Positions 29,448-37,988 of a stretch of 64,000 nt of DNA are shown here, in pieces. The first letter of the stretch is position 1. Each line of letters begins with the position of its first letter. Both the position numbers and the translations under genes were made by a program. This DNA comes from Candidatus Thorarchaeota archaeon. Its GTDB lineage: Archaea; Asgardarchaeota; Thorarchaeia; Thorarchaeales; Thorarchaeaceae. The DNA is taken from assembly GCA_016933575.1 (NCBI GenBank), contig JAFGAR010000070.1, positions 21,755 to 85,754 of the forward strand, in the 5' to 3' direction. The notes below the pieces were generated by a model that saw only the letters and a program-made list of their open reading frames with translations, was not told the DNA's origin and did not search any database.

Positions 29448-29957
29448 TTACGTATAGTATGATGGACCTGTTTCGGTTGATTCAACAGGTTTTGCTCCTT
29501 GTTGACCTGTGATATCATTGAGCAATGCAATCACCATGTCAATGGCACTATGGAGTCTTCTTACTGTATTCCATAGTATCTGTTCGGAGAATGCATCATC
29601 ATAGATTCTATCCGAAACAACAAAACCCGGACCCTGTGGTTGAGGTCCTTGTTGTCCAGGTCGTGGTTGGACAAATCCCAGATTGATATTCTGTGTGAAG
29701 CTGAACTTCAATGCATCCATCTGGAACTGACGGAGCTTCTCTGCAGTCAACAATTTCTGGTGTTGCGGTGATATCATGATTTGCGACTCAAACTGGATAT
29801 ACTTCTGATCATTTGGTCGCACAACAGTGAAGAAGAAGCGCATGAACTTGACTTTGTAAAGAAACTCAGCTCTCGGGTTGGAGATACTCTCGACTTTTGT
29901 GCCTTCTCTCGAGAACCATTCTCTTATTGCTTCCTTGTAGTAATCTGAACCTTCCAC
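29448..29957 (-). CDS. Archaeal DUF2299-like protein
   Basis: 169 aa, soluble, starting with GTG at 29957 behind a good CGGAGGA ribosome-binding site. The layout (short N-terminal helix, a beta sheet around FMRFFFTVVRPNDQKYIQF, then QHQKLLTAEKLRQFQMDALK and a C-terminal helix) resembles the archaeal DUF2299 family; the match is by impression. A Pro/Gln/Gly-rich linker (PRPGQQGPQPQGPG) breaks the domain near residue 105. Function unknown. It lies downstream of the nitrilase gene on the same strand. Confidence 0.6.
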   Translation of the reverse strand: MEGSDYYKEAIREWFSREGTKVESISNPRAEFLYKVKFMRFFFTVVRPNDQKYIQFESQIMISPQHQKLLTAEKLRQFQMDALKFSFTQNINLGFVQPRPGQQGPQPQGPGFVVSDRIYDDAFSEQILWNTVRRLHSAIDMVIALLNDITGQQGAKPVESTETGPSYYT

Positions 29958-30009
29958 TTGTTGTCCTCCGTCATAATACGATGGAGTGTGTTCTCACTTA
30001 ACGCTTGTG

Positions 30010-30813
30010 CTAGTCGGGAAATCTCTGGACAGTATCATACCCAGTACGTGCCCTATCAAGATAGCAGGTTATCTGTTTCCTCACAGAAGAGAGCATATCC
30101 GTATTTCCTTTTGTATGTATTATCCGTTCTTCGGAGTTACACCTGGTCAATACAAGTCCCCAAGGATCCACAATCTGGCTATGACCAAAATAGATCTTCT
30201 TGTCAAATCCAAGACCTATTCTATTGGCTGCAGCTACATACAATTGATTCTCAATAGCTCGTGCTTGAACTAATGCATTCCAATGAGCACTTCGCGGATC
30301 AGGAAACGCAGCTGATACAACCAGAATCTCTGCCCCTTCGAGTGCGAGCTTTCTTGACACCTCTGGAAATCGGATATCATAGCAGATCTGTACACCGACT
30401 TTGATTCCACCGCAGTCCATCAGGACAATCTTTGTTCCTCCGTCAAACACATCATGTTCTTCTTGAAATGGGTGTATTTTTCTATATGTACCAAGTATCT
30501 CGCCAGATGGTGTCGCTGCAGCTAGAGTGTTGTAGTATCTCTTTTCGCTCTTCTCTATTCCAGTTCCAAATACATAGGCTTCATGTTTTTTGGCAATTCT
30601 AGAAAGGAAATCGCTTGTGGGACCAGGAATCCCTGCGCTTATTCTGTCATAGTCCTCATGACGGAATCCAACTGCAAATAGTTCTGGTAGGACAATAAGG
30701 TTCACGCAATCAGTTGGTCTTAATTCTTTAAGTACCCTCTCTACTGTTTTATAATTCGATTCCCTATCTCCTTCCCTACATGCTATCTGAACAAGAGTAA
30801 TTGTGAATTCCAT
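30010..30813 (-). CDS. Carbon-nitrogen hydrolase (nitrilase family, omega-amidase-like)
   Basis: About 267 aa from the ATG at 30813, preceded by AAGGAGAAGG; an in-frame opening up to 30876 adds an unlikely N-terminus. The Glu-Lys-Cys triad is complete: LPELFAVGF (Glu), YRKIHPF (Lys) and VQICYDIRFPE (Cys). The RSAHWNALVQARAIENQLYV and GHSQIVDPWG stretches match omega-amidase and related amidases, which release ammonia from omega-amides or small amides. The exact substrate is open. It is divergent from the porDAB operon. Confidence 0.9.
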   Translation of the reverse strand: MEFTITLVQIACREGDRESNYKTVERVLKELRPTDCVNLIVLPELFAVGFRHEDYDRISAGIPGPTSDFLSRIAKKHEAYVFGTGIEKSEKRYYNTLAAATPSGEILGTYRKIHPFQEEHDVFDGGTKIVLMDCGGIKVGVQICYDIRFPEVSRKLALEGAEILVVSAAFPDPRSAHWNALVQARAIENQLYVAAANRIGLGFDKKIYFGHSQIVDPWGLVLTRCNSEERIIHTKGNTDMLSSVRKQITCYLDRARTGYDTVQRFPD

Positions 30814-31014
30814 TAGTGAATCCTTCTCCTTATGTCTACATCTTTGAATACATTGTTGTTGATAAGCAAACCGCAATTTGGAGGCACTTTCAAATTAACA
30901 ACACACATCATAACGCTTAATTGTACGTCTCTGACTAGCGAGCTTGACGGCTCACAGCGGACGTGTTTCTTGTTGGTAAACGAAGTAAATACCGAGCCAA
31001 AGAGCAGGAAGGAT

Positions 31015-31293
31015 ATGCCAAAGACCTCTTACTCAAAACCCACGATTGGGGCAACGGGTGAGACCGGTAGCTGGCGCACATTTGACCCAGTGGTCAACTA
31101 CGATGAGTGCAACAGATGCCGAACCTGTTGGCTACACTGCCCTGAGGCTGTGATAAGCTTGGACGAGGATGGTACTCCTCACACAGATTATGATTACTGT
31201 AAGGGCTGCGGAATTTGTGCTGCGGTGTGTCCCAAACAGTGCATTGAGATGGTTCGTACTGACGAACGTAAGAGGAGGACTGGTGAAGTATGA
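31015..31293 (+). CDS. porD: Pyruvate:ferredoxin oxidoreductase delta subunit (2x[4Fe-4S] ferredoxin)
   Basis: About 92 aa from the ATG at 31015, which has a GGAAGG ribosome-binding site; the frame opens further upstream but without family likeness. Two [4Fe-4S] motifs are perfect: CNRCRTCWLHCP and CKGCGICAAVCP. The N-terminal TIGATGETGSWRTFDP is typical of archaeal PorD, which passes electrons from the enzyme to free ferredoxin. Its stop overlaps porA by 4 bp. Confidence 0.93.
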   Translation: MPKTSYSKPTIGATGETGSWRTFDPVVNYDECNRCRTCWLHCPEAVISLDEDGTPHTDYDYCKGCGICAAVCPKQCIEMVRTDERKRRTGEV

Positions 31294-32468
31294 AGACTGA
31301 ACTTATGAGTGCTAATTATGCAGCGGCACGATCTGCGGTTTCCGCTCGGGTTGAAGTTGTAGCTGCATATCCTATTACACCAGCTACAACAGTACCTGAG
31401 CAGATTGCATTGCTGAACGAAAAAGGCATCTTCAAAGGTCAATTTATTCGGGTCGAGTCTGAACATTCCGCAATGTTCGCTTGTATCGGTGCCAGTTCTA
31501 CTGGTGCGAGAGCTTTCACTGCGACATCATCCAATGGACTCTTACTAATGGATGAAGCTCTACACTGGGCAGCAGCAGCTCGCCTTCCTATTGTCTTGAA
31601 CAACGTTAATCGTTCAGTATCACCAAGTTGGAACATTCATGTGACCCATGATGATTCTTATTCAAAACGCGATACAGGCTGGATTCAATTCTACGTTTCA
31701 AGCGTGGATGAGTTGTATCACACGATTATTCAATCTTTCAAACTTGCTGAGGATGAACGTGTTTTGATGCCTGTGATGGTGAACGCTGACGGGTTTGTAC
31801 TTAGCCATACATTATCTACCTTCGATTACTTGGAGCCAGAAGAGGTTGACAAGTTCCTTCCTCCCTATTCACCACCGCATTGGGTCATGGATCCTAAGAA
31901 CCCAGTCTCTCATGGTAACATTGTCTTCCCTGAATATTATCAGGAGTTTAGATACATGATGCATGAAGGGACACTGAATGCTTTGAAGGTCTATGAAGAG
32001 GTTGAGAAGGACTACAGGAAACATTTTGGGAAATACTTTGGCGGTCCCATTGATTGCTACAAGTGCGACGATGCTGAAGTAGTGTTTACATCTCAAGGAT
32101 CAATGGCTGCTGAGGCTAAGGATGCAATAGATGAGCTCCGAAAAGAAGGCTACAAAGTTGGCAATGCGCGAGTTAGAATGATGCGTCCGTTCCCAGTTGA
32201 AAAGATCCGTGAACTTGGTAGCCGCGTCAAAGCATTTGCTAGCTTTGACCGAGGTGTTTCATATGGCTTTGGAGGACCAGTAGCCAATGACATTCGTGCA
32301 TCAATGTATCATACTGATTATCGTCCAATGATCAAGAGCTATATTGGAGGTCTTGGTGGTAGGGACATGACTGTGCCTGACATTAAAGCTGTAATTTTGG
32401 ATACATTCAATGCTGTAGAGAGCGGCAAGTTGGGTCCTGAGGAGACCTGGCATAATTTGATGGAGTGA
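31290..32468 (+). CDS. porA: Pyruvate:ferredoxin oxidoreductase alpha subunit
   Basis: 392 aa, the family's normal length. Oxidative decarboxylation of pyruvate to acetyl-CoA with ferredoxin reduction. The N-terminal VVAAYPITPATTVPEQIA is the pyrimidine-binding domain motif; IRVESEHSAMFACIGASSTGARAFTATSSNG gives the conserved Glu and the TSS loop. The C-terminal half holds the VFTSQGSMAAEAKDAI transketolase-C-like domain. It lies between porD and porB with 4-bp and near-zero spacing. No gamma subunit gene is adjacent; it must be elsewhere. Confidence 0.93.
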   Translation: MKTELMSANYAAARSAVSARVEVVAAYPITPATTVPEQIALLNEKGIFKGQFIRVESEHSAMFACIGASSTGARAFTATSSNGLLLMDEALHWAAAARLPIVLNNVNRSVSPSWNIHVTHDDSYSKRDTGWIQFYVSSVDELYHTIIQSFKLAEDERVLMPVMVNADGFVLSHTLSTFDYLEPEEVDKFLPPYSPPHWVMDPKNPVSHGNIVFPEYYQEFRYMMHEGTLNALKVYEEVEKDYRKHFGKYFGGPIDCYKCDDAEVVFTSQGSMAAEAKDAIDELRKEGYKVGNARVRMMRPFPVEKIRELGSRVKAFASFDRGVSYGFGGPVANDIRASMYHTDYRPMIKSYIGGLGGRDMTVPDIKAVILDTFNAVESGKLGPEETWHNLME

Positions 32469-32473
32469 TAAAA

Positions 32474-33379
32474 ATGGTAGCAACAAGAGAAATGCCACTC
32501 AAGGAATACGTACTGAAAGGTAATGCTGCATGTGCAGGCTGCCAAGATATGGTTGCCTTGCGTCACGCTCACAAGGCTCTGGAAGGAGATGTGATTCAAG
32601 TTGTTCCCGCATGTTGTACCAGTGTTGTTCAATCACTCTGGCCAAAAAGCGGACTTGCAATACCTGTTCTCAATACCGCATTCATGGCTGCAGCAGCTAC
32701 CGCCTCTGGGGTGAAAGCTGCATTGAAAGCAAAAGGGAATGATCATACCATGGTAATGGTCTGGGCTGGCGATGGAGGTACCTTTGACATAGGTATCCAA
32801 GCTTTAAGCGGTGCCTTTGAACGACGAACTAATTTTCTGTATATCTGCTACAACAACCAGGTGTACAGCAATACTGGTACGCAACGTTCTGGTGCAACAC
32901 CCCTTCATGCTCAAACAACAACAACTTGGTTCGGTAAGACTGAGCCTGAAAAGTTGTTGGATCTCATAGTAGCAGCTCATGAACCTGTGTATCAGTTCAC
33001 AGCAAATACTGCATATCCTCGAGACCTCTATGATAAATTCAGAAAGGCTCGTGATTTTACTGGTCCAAAATTTGGCCATATCTTCTTACCATGTCCTCAA
33101 GCGTGGAATTATCCAGTCGAAAAAGGTGTGGAGATAGGTAAACTTGCAGTAGAAACTGGATATTGGATTCAATGGGAGCGAATCGGTAACGAATTCACTC
33201 TAGGTCGAGAAAGTAAGAGATTCGAAGATCCCGAGAAACGAAAACCAATCGACGAATTTCTGAAATTGCAGGGTAGATTCTCACACCTGTATAAACCTAC
33301 CCGAGATGATAGGAAGATCAAGGAAATAGAAGAATTCATTCAGCATCGTTGGGATGTTGTAATGAAGACTCTTGCATAG
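32474..33379 (+). CDS. porB: Pyruvate:ferredoxin oxidoreductase beta subunit
   Basis: 301 aa from the ATG at 32474 with GGAGTGA upstream; a GTG at 32465 would add three residues. The TPP-binding GDGGTFDIGIQALSGAFER, followed by NNQVYSNTGTQRSGATP, is unmistakable. CAGCQDM near the N-terminus, the C-x27-CC pattern and a later Cys can bind the proximal [4Fe-4S] cluster. Last gene of porDAB. Confidence 0.93.
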   Translation: MVATREMPLKEYVLKGNAACAGCQDMVALRHAHKALEGDVIQVVPACCTSVVQSLWPKSGLAIPVLNTAFMAAAATASGVKAALKAKGNDHTMVMVWAGDGGTFDIGIQALSGAFERRTNFLYICYNNQVYSNTGTQRSGATPLHAQTTTTWFGKTEPEKLLDLIVAAHEPVYQFTANTAYPRDLYDKFRKARDFTGPKFGHIFLPCPQAWNYPVEKGVEIGKLAVETGYWIQWERIGNEFTLGRESKRFEDPEKRKPIDEFLKLQGRFSHLYKPTRDDRKIKEIEEFIQHRWDVVMKTLA

Positions 33380-33457
33380 ACTCACATTACACATCTGTTG
33401 CAATGGTTCTGTAGTTAATCGCTATGGAACCCTTCCCTCTCTTTTTTTAGAGAATAT

Positions 33458-34981
33458 CTATTTGCGGGACTGTAGAACTAAGTATACGACTCCTCCAGAG
33501 AAGGCTGAAACGATTCTTCTCATTCTATATTGATCGCCAAGGCTATCAATCTCACCTTGTGAGATCTTGGCTCGTGCAACTTCTTCAGCTATGAATCTCG
33601 AGACCCATGGTAAATCTACTAAGGCAGACCCAATTCCTGTAAGCTCAAGAATTCGAAATGAAGTCTCAAAACAGAGTTCCTCTGTGAATTTATCAACTTG
33701 ATTTCCAAGGGTTTCAGTGTGTTTTTCAATCAAATCAGATATGGCATTGAAAGCTTCAACGATTTCTTCGATTAATTCTTCTGAAGATATCGTATCGGTC
33801 TTGGATTCTCCAAGATGTTGTTTAAGATTTGTAAGAACAACTCGAAATCGCCTCTCTGGGGATATGTGAGGCTTTTCACCAATGCGTGCACGTCGTTTAC
33901 AATCTGTGAATTCTTCATAGAGCATTAGTGCTCTGTCATCGGACTCTTTTACGGCATTTGTGATTTCGATATTCTCGCCATTCAATAGATTGATGAATGC
34001 ATCAAGTTCCTCATTCTTTCCCTTTCCAAACCGACTTCTAAGTAAGTCATTATAGTAATCTGTAATCTTCTTCACTAGGAATGATAGATAATCCCATTCA
34101 GTCCAAGACTCTGTTATTCCCTGACTCTGTGTCGTATAAAGTGAACAAGTAGTCATTTGTGATGCTGCTCTTCGTAGAACATCGAGAGTTGCTATCAGTC
34201 TTGTGAAAACCCTAGCTGTTCCAACTAATGGCCAATCAAATGGTTTGCTTGAACCGCTGCCTGCAATTTGATATGTAAGCGACGTTTGTGCATGCATTGC
34301 AATGATATACAATGTTGTTTCTTCGACAAGTTTTGAATCCTGAAGACTAAAGACTAAATCAAGATCGAACGGGAAATCGCAAGCTTTCATTAAAATGAGC
34401 GAAACTAAAGATCTCAATCGGATTGTTCTAATTGTTTCATCAATAGAGAGACCCCTGACAATACCTGAAATATCGAAGAATTCGTCACTAATCCCCCGAT
34501 TTACAAGCTCCAAGGAAATAAATCGGCTAAGATCTGCTCTTGATTCGTCAGAGCGAAGAAGATAGTCGACTAGAATTTCTATATGCTGTTTTTCAATCTC
34601 ACTTGGCAGTGTTGTTGGACTTATCGATACTTTGGGTAGAATCATCAACCACAACATAGCAAGTGCATTTCGTTTTCCGGTAAGAATCGCTTGTTCTCCT
34701 GTTTCAAGTGTTTCACTTACCTGTCTGAATCCAACCCAACTTGGAATTGCCATTAAGAATTCAACAATATCGTCATTGTCCAGAGCCTTGTATAGGATAT
34801 GTTTCTTCACTAAATTAAGAATCTCGAATGGATTTGTCATGACTTCTGAAAAACCTACAATCTGCAATTCTTCTCTTATCTCGAGTGCATCTTTCTTTTG
34901 CCAATCTGCGAGCACCCGATAGATATAGCTTTGATGAAGGTTACTCACGATGGATTTAGCAATCGCTGCAAGTTCGTTCAA
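33458..34981 (-). CDS. Uncharacterised helical protein (507 aa)
   Basis: 507 aa, mainly alpha-helical and soluble, without a signal peptide. I do not recognise any domain. Long helices with charged faces run through the middle, and the C-terminal ~140 residues (from SEELIEEIVEAFNAIS) could form a coiled or bundled domain ending in a hydrophobic stretch (SAFSGGVVYLVLQ) that might touch a membrane. The start is a TTG at 34981 with GGAGG upstream. It overlaps the end of the 372-aa gene by 4 bp, so the two are translationally coupled and likely work together. Confidence 0.6.
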   Translation of the reverse strand: MNELAAIAKSIVSNLHQSYIYRVLADWQKKDALEIREELQIVGFSEVMTNPFEILNLVKKHILYKALDNDDIVEFLMAIPSWVGFRQVSETLETGEQAILTGKRNALAMLWLMILPKVSISPTTLPSEIEKQHIEILVDYLLRSDESRADLSRFISLELVNRGISDEFFDISGIVRGLSIDETIRTIRLRSLVSLILMKACDFPFDLDLVFSLQDSKLVEETTLYIIAMHAQTSLTYQIAGSGSSKPFDWPLVGTARVFTRLIATLDVLRRAASQMTTCSLYTTQSQGITESWTEWDYLSFLVKKITDYYNDLLRSRFGKGKNEELDAFINLLNGENIEITNAVKESDDRALMLYEEFTDCKRRARIGEKPHISPERRFRVVLTNLKQHLGESKTDTISSEELIEEIVEAFNAISDLIEKHTETLGNQVDKFTEELCFETSFRILELTGIGSALVDLPWVSRFIAEEVARAKISQGEIDSLGDQYRMRRIVSAFSGGVVYLVLQSRK

Positions 34982-36096
34982 GAGGATGCCTCCTTAGATA
35001 ATATGTCGAGAACATTCTCTTGAGTGGTACTCCCCTCTAGACCAATCTCTATGAAATGGAGCATCTCCATTATTGCTCCTTCCACATTTGTTTCTATTCC
35101 AGAACCCATAAGTTTAGTGAATGTGAGTTTGTTTAGTTGAACTTCTGTATCCACTTCAAGGGGGCATGAGATTCCTGATTCGGTGCCAAGATCAAGGACA
35201 CCATCAAGCCCTCTATATTCAACCTCTATCACAGTACCATATGGATGTTTCCTATTTCTAAGGTAAATTCGTCTACGTGGATTCAATCCAAAGAAATCAA
35301 TATCATCCAATAGCTTGACAAGTCTTGTTCTTAGGAAGGAGCTAGCTGCATATGCCTTCATCAGGTTCCCGTATGGTATTTGCTCGGAGATTCGTCGTGC
35401 CAGTTCTATCTCTTGACTGTAGTTCACATCTTTTTTGGATATGCCAGTATCTCTCAGGAAATCTTGAAAGTGAAAGGTCCCAAGATTTTTGAAATCAATT
35501 TGAATCGACATCTTACCACCTTTCTGACCCCGTACAAATCCCTTTGTTACATCAAGCGTTCGGACATCTTCAGGTCGAAAACTAGAAAGTGTCATTCCAA
35601 ATTTCTCGTTCTGAATGACTTCTATTAGAACTGCATCTACGGATGTTTGTTGTGTCGAGCAATAAAATAGTCCTGGAATAAAGGCATAGAGATTCTGATC
35701 ATCTAGACTTGCTGCAAGACTATCAGTAAGGATAGATGAATAAGAGGGATCGATATGTAGTCCTTCTTCTTGTTTTCCTGCTGACGCAATCAGAGCATCT
35801 TCTCTGTGTTTGTAGATATCCGATAATAAAGCATCACTTACGTCAGAAAGAGCATCAGTAAATTTCAGGGGATCATCGAGGTTTGAACTAGCTGTTAAAT
35901 CTGAAGTAGCCTTTCCTCCAATCAAAAGACTATCACTCGGTTCTTTGATATCAATTGCATTTTGTAATGATGGCATCGAATATCCGACACCATTGAAATA
36001 ATCAGGAACTGATATCCCGATAAGCCATTCATCTTCAGGAAGTACACTCTCTTGTATCTCAATCAATCTGAGTCGTTTCTTCCTGTTCGTTGTCAA
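34978..36096 (-). CDS. Uncharacterised protein (372 aa), partner of the 507-aa protein
   Basis: 372 aa, soluble. N-terminal ~25-60 is strand rich; residues ~75-130 are polar and helical. A region around residues 195-290 with KGGKMSIQIDFKNLGTFHFQ, KLLDDIDFFGLNPRRRIYLR and YGTVIEVEYRGLDGVLDLG looks like a conserved mixed alpha/beta domain. No known motif. It begins at a TTG (36096) and is coupled to the 507-aa gene downstream. Confidence 0.55.
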   Translation of the reverse strand: MTTNRKKRLRLIEIQESVLPEDEWLIGISVPDYFNGVGYSMPSLQNAIDIKEPSDSLLIGGKATSDLTASSNLDDPLKFTDALSDVSDALLSDIYKHREDALIASAGKQEEGLHIDPSYSSILTDSLAASLDDQNLYAFIPGLFYCSTQQTSVDAVLIEVIQNEKFGMTLSSFRPEDVRTLDVTKGFVRGQKGGKMSIQIDFKNLGTFHFQDFLRDTGISKKDVNYSQEIELARRISEQIPYGNLMKAYAASSFLRTRLVKLLDDIDFFGLNPRRRIYLRNRKHPYGTVIEVEYRGLDGVLDLGTESGISCPLEVDTEVQLNKLTFTKLMGSGIETNVEGAIMEMLHFIEIGLEGSTTQENVLDILSKEASS

Positions 36097-36146
36097 CTAC
36101 GCGCACCAGTCCCACTCTTCGGCAAGTACCATTTAGTTTTGAATCT

Positions 36147-37976
36147 TTATCGAGTGTATCTATATCCTGTTTTTTTCTTCCAAAGAATGACTGCTGCTCC
36201 AAGAAGAAATCCTATTCCACTCATTATTGGAATTACATATCTCTCCAAACGAAGCTCTGCAACAAGCGGATTTGTTCCCTCTAAGTACTCTCTTAGATTT
36301 GATACTTGATCGTTATCCGGGTCCTCTTGAGAATCATCGGTACCTGGGTCAAGTCCATTCTGAACTTCCCACAGGTCTGGTATGGTATCCTGATCAGAGT
36401 CAAGTGAAAACGGATTGGAATTCGCCAGATACTCCTGAAGATTCGTCAATGTATCGCCGTCTTCGTCATTGAGGGCATCGGTTGGGTCTAAAGGATTAAG
36501 GTGGTATTGCAACTCCCAATTATCTGGAATCATATCTTGGTCTGAATCACTATTTGTCCATGATGTTCCTAGTATCATTTCTTCTGCATCGGAGATTGTA
36601 TCAGAATCACTATCAATTGAGAAATACTCTTGACCAATCCAGAATTCTTCACTATCCGATACCATATTACCATCTATGTCTGATTCATATTCGCAAGACA
36701 TCTCAAAACCGGTACTTGTTCCTCCCTGATTGTATATTTGAATACGATATATTCCATTAGACATCAAATACTGCTGGAGAACCACAGTTGGTTCCCAAGG
36801 GGAACCATGATTATACTCAACTTCTTTCAGGAGGATATTATCTGGATCATAAATAGCAAAGGTTGCGGATCCCCCATACCACCTGCAGGAGACATTAACG
36901 GTTGTTGGGTTGGTATTGACAAGGTAGTAATTTCTTTGAGCTCCAGGAATTATTACTGACTTTCTCTCTCCTATGGTATTCTGATTGTATGCTCTTGCCA
37001 TCGTAAATGCGATGCTTGCCCCAATTGATTTGACTCCCTCAATTGCTACATTGTAATCATAATTAGGATTATCCCAGACATCATTCGCAGTATGGTAGGC
37101 TCCATCAATGTTGAAGCCACTCTCATGAGCGAAGAGAGATCTTTCAAATCCCTGAATTATAAACGAGTAATGGTCCGAAGCAGTCCATCCAGGAAAGTCG
37201 CTTTCGCTGACTGGTTCAATCATATCCTGTCCAAAATTCTTGCTCATTGCACATGGTAGGTCTGCCCAGTACTTGCCATTATGATATGCTGCAAACGGAT
37301 ATGCCATCAATACAGTAGCATCATGTGGTGAGGGAACAAGTAACATATCGATATTATAGTGAACGAGGAGTTCTACATCTCTGTCATCAAGAATTTCAGC
37401 GACTTCATTTGATCCCCTCAATCCAATCTCTTCCGCGTTCCATGCACCAAAGTAAATATCGAGAGGCCATTGATACTGTGAAAGAACACGAGCTAGCTCA
37501 AGCATAGTAGCTACTCCAGAGCCATCATCATTTGCTCCAGGACCTTCTATTACGCTATCAAAATGCCCTCCAACAAGAAAAGCGGGAGCATCAATGGGAA
37601 GGTATCCGGGAAGTCTACCAAGAACAGACTGATAGTCCCCAAGGATTTCGACCTCGATTCTTCCATTTGACACTCTATACATCTCCTGAGCAATCCAGTT
37701 CTTCGCAGCAATATTGGCATCGCTCATTGTATTTGGTGACAATATCCATCTTGAACCATTCTCAGTAAGCTTGATAATATAGTTCTGAAAAGAAGTCTTG
37801 GAGATGGATTCAAAGATTATCTCTGAGTAATCCTCTCCATAGACTCTATTTGCTATCAGTGATTGTATCACCTGTGGAGTGTGTACATTTTGTTTTGCCA
37901 CTGAGATTGCTGTGACTCCGGTCTGTGAGGTCAAGAGAGTGAAACAGATGATTACTGTTAATATGAGTCGCCTCAT
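36147..37976 (-). CDS. Secreted membrane-anchored M28 metallopeptidase with Ca-binding repeats
   Basis: 609 aa. Signal peptide, then an M28 aminopeptidase domain (~95-345). Metal ligands and base are present: GHFDSV (H-x-D), PGANDDGSG (bridging Asp), NAEEIGLRGS (catalytic Glu plus zinc Glu), YNID (Asp) and TASDHYSF (His). A beta-sandwich pre-peptidase-like domain (~350-440) follows. About three thrombospondin-type-3 calcium repeats (DSDSDTISDAEE, NSDSDQDMIPDNWE, DPDNDQVSNLREY) lead to one TM helix near 580-600 and a basic tail. It should work outside the cell, cutting peptides or N-terminal residues. A GAGG precedes the ATG. It is tandem with a related gene at 37989. Confidence 0.9.
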   Translation of the reverse strand: MRRLILTVIICFTLLTSQTGVTAISVAKQNVHTPQVIQSLIANRVYGEDYSEIIFESISKTSFQNYIIKLTENGSRWILSPNTMSDANIAAKNWIAQEMYRVSNGRIEVEILGDYQSVLGRLPGYLPIDAPAFLVGGHFDSVIEGPGANDDGSGVATMLELARVLSQYQWPLDIYFGAWNAEEIGLRGSNEVAEILDDRDVELLVHYNIDMLLVPSPHDATVLMAYPFAAYHNGKYWADLPCAMSKNFGQDMIEPVSESDFPGWTASDHYSFIIQGFERSLFAHESGFNIDGAYHTANDVWDNPNYDYNVAIEGVKSIGASIAFTMARAYNQNTIGERKSVIIPGAQRNYYLVNTNPTTVNVSCRWYGGSATFAIYDPDNILLKEVEYNHGSPWEPTVVLQQYLMSNGIYRIQIYNQGGTSTGFEMSCEYESDIDGNMVSDSEEFWIGQEYFSIDSDSDTISDAEEMILGTSWTNSDSDQDMIPDNWELQYHLNPLDPTDALNDEDGDTLTNLQEYLANSNPFSLDSDQDTIPDLWEVQNGLDPGTDDSQEDPDNDQVSNLREYLEGTNPLVAELRLERYVIPIMSGIGFLLGAAVILWKKKTGYRYTR

Positions 37977-37988
37977 AGTTTTTCCTCA

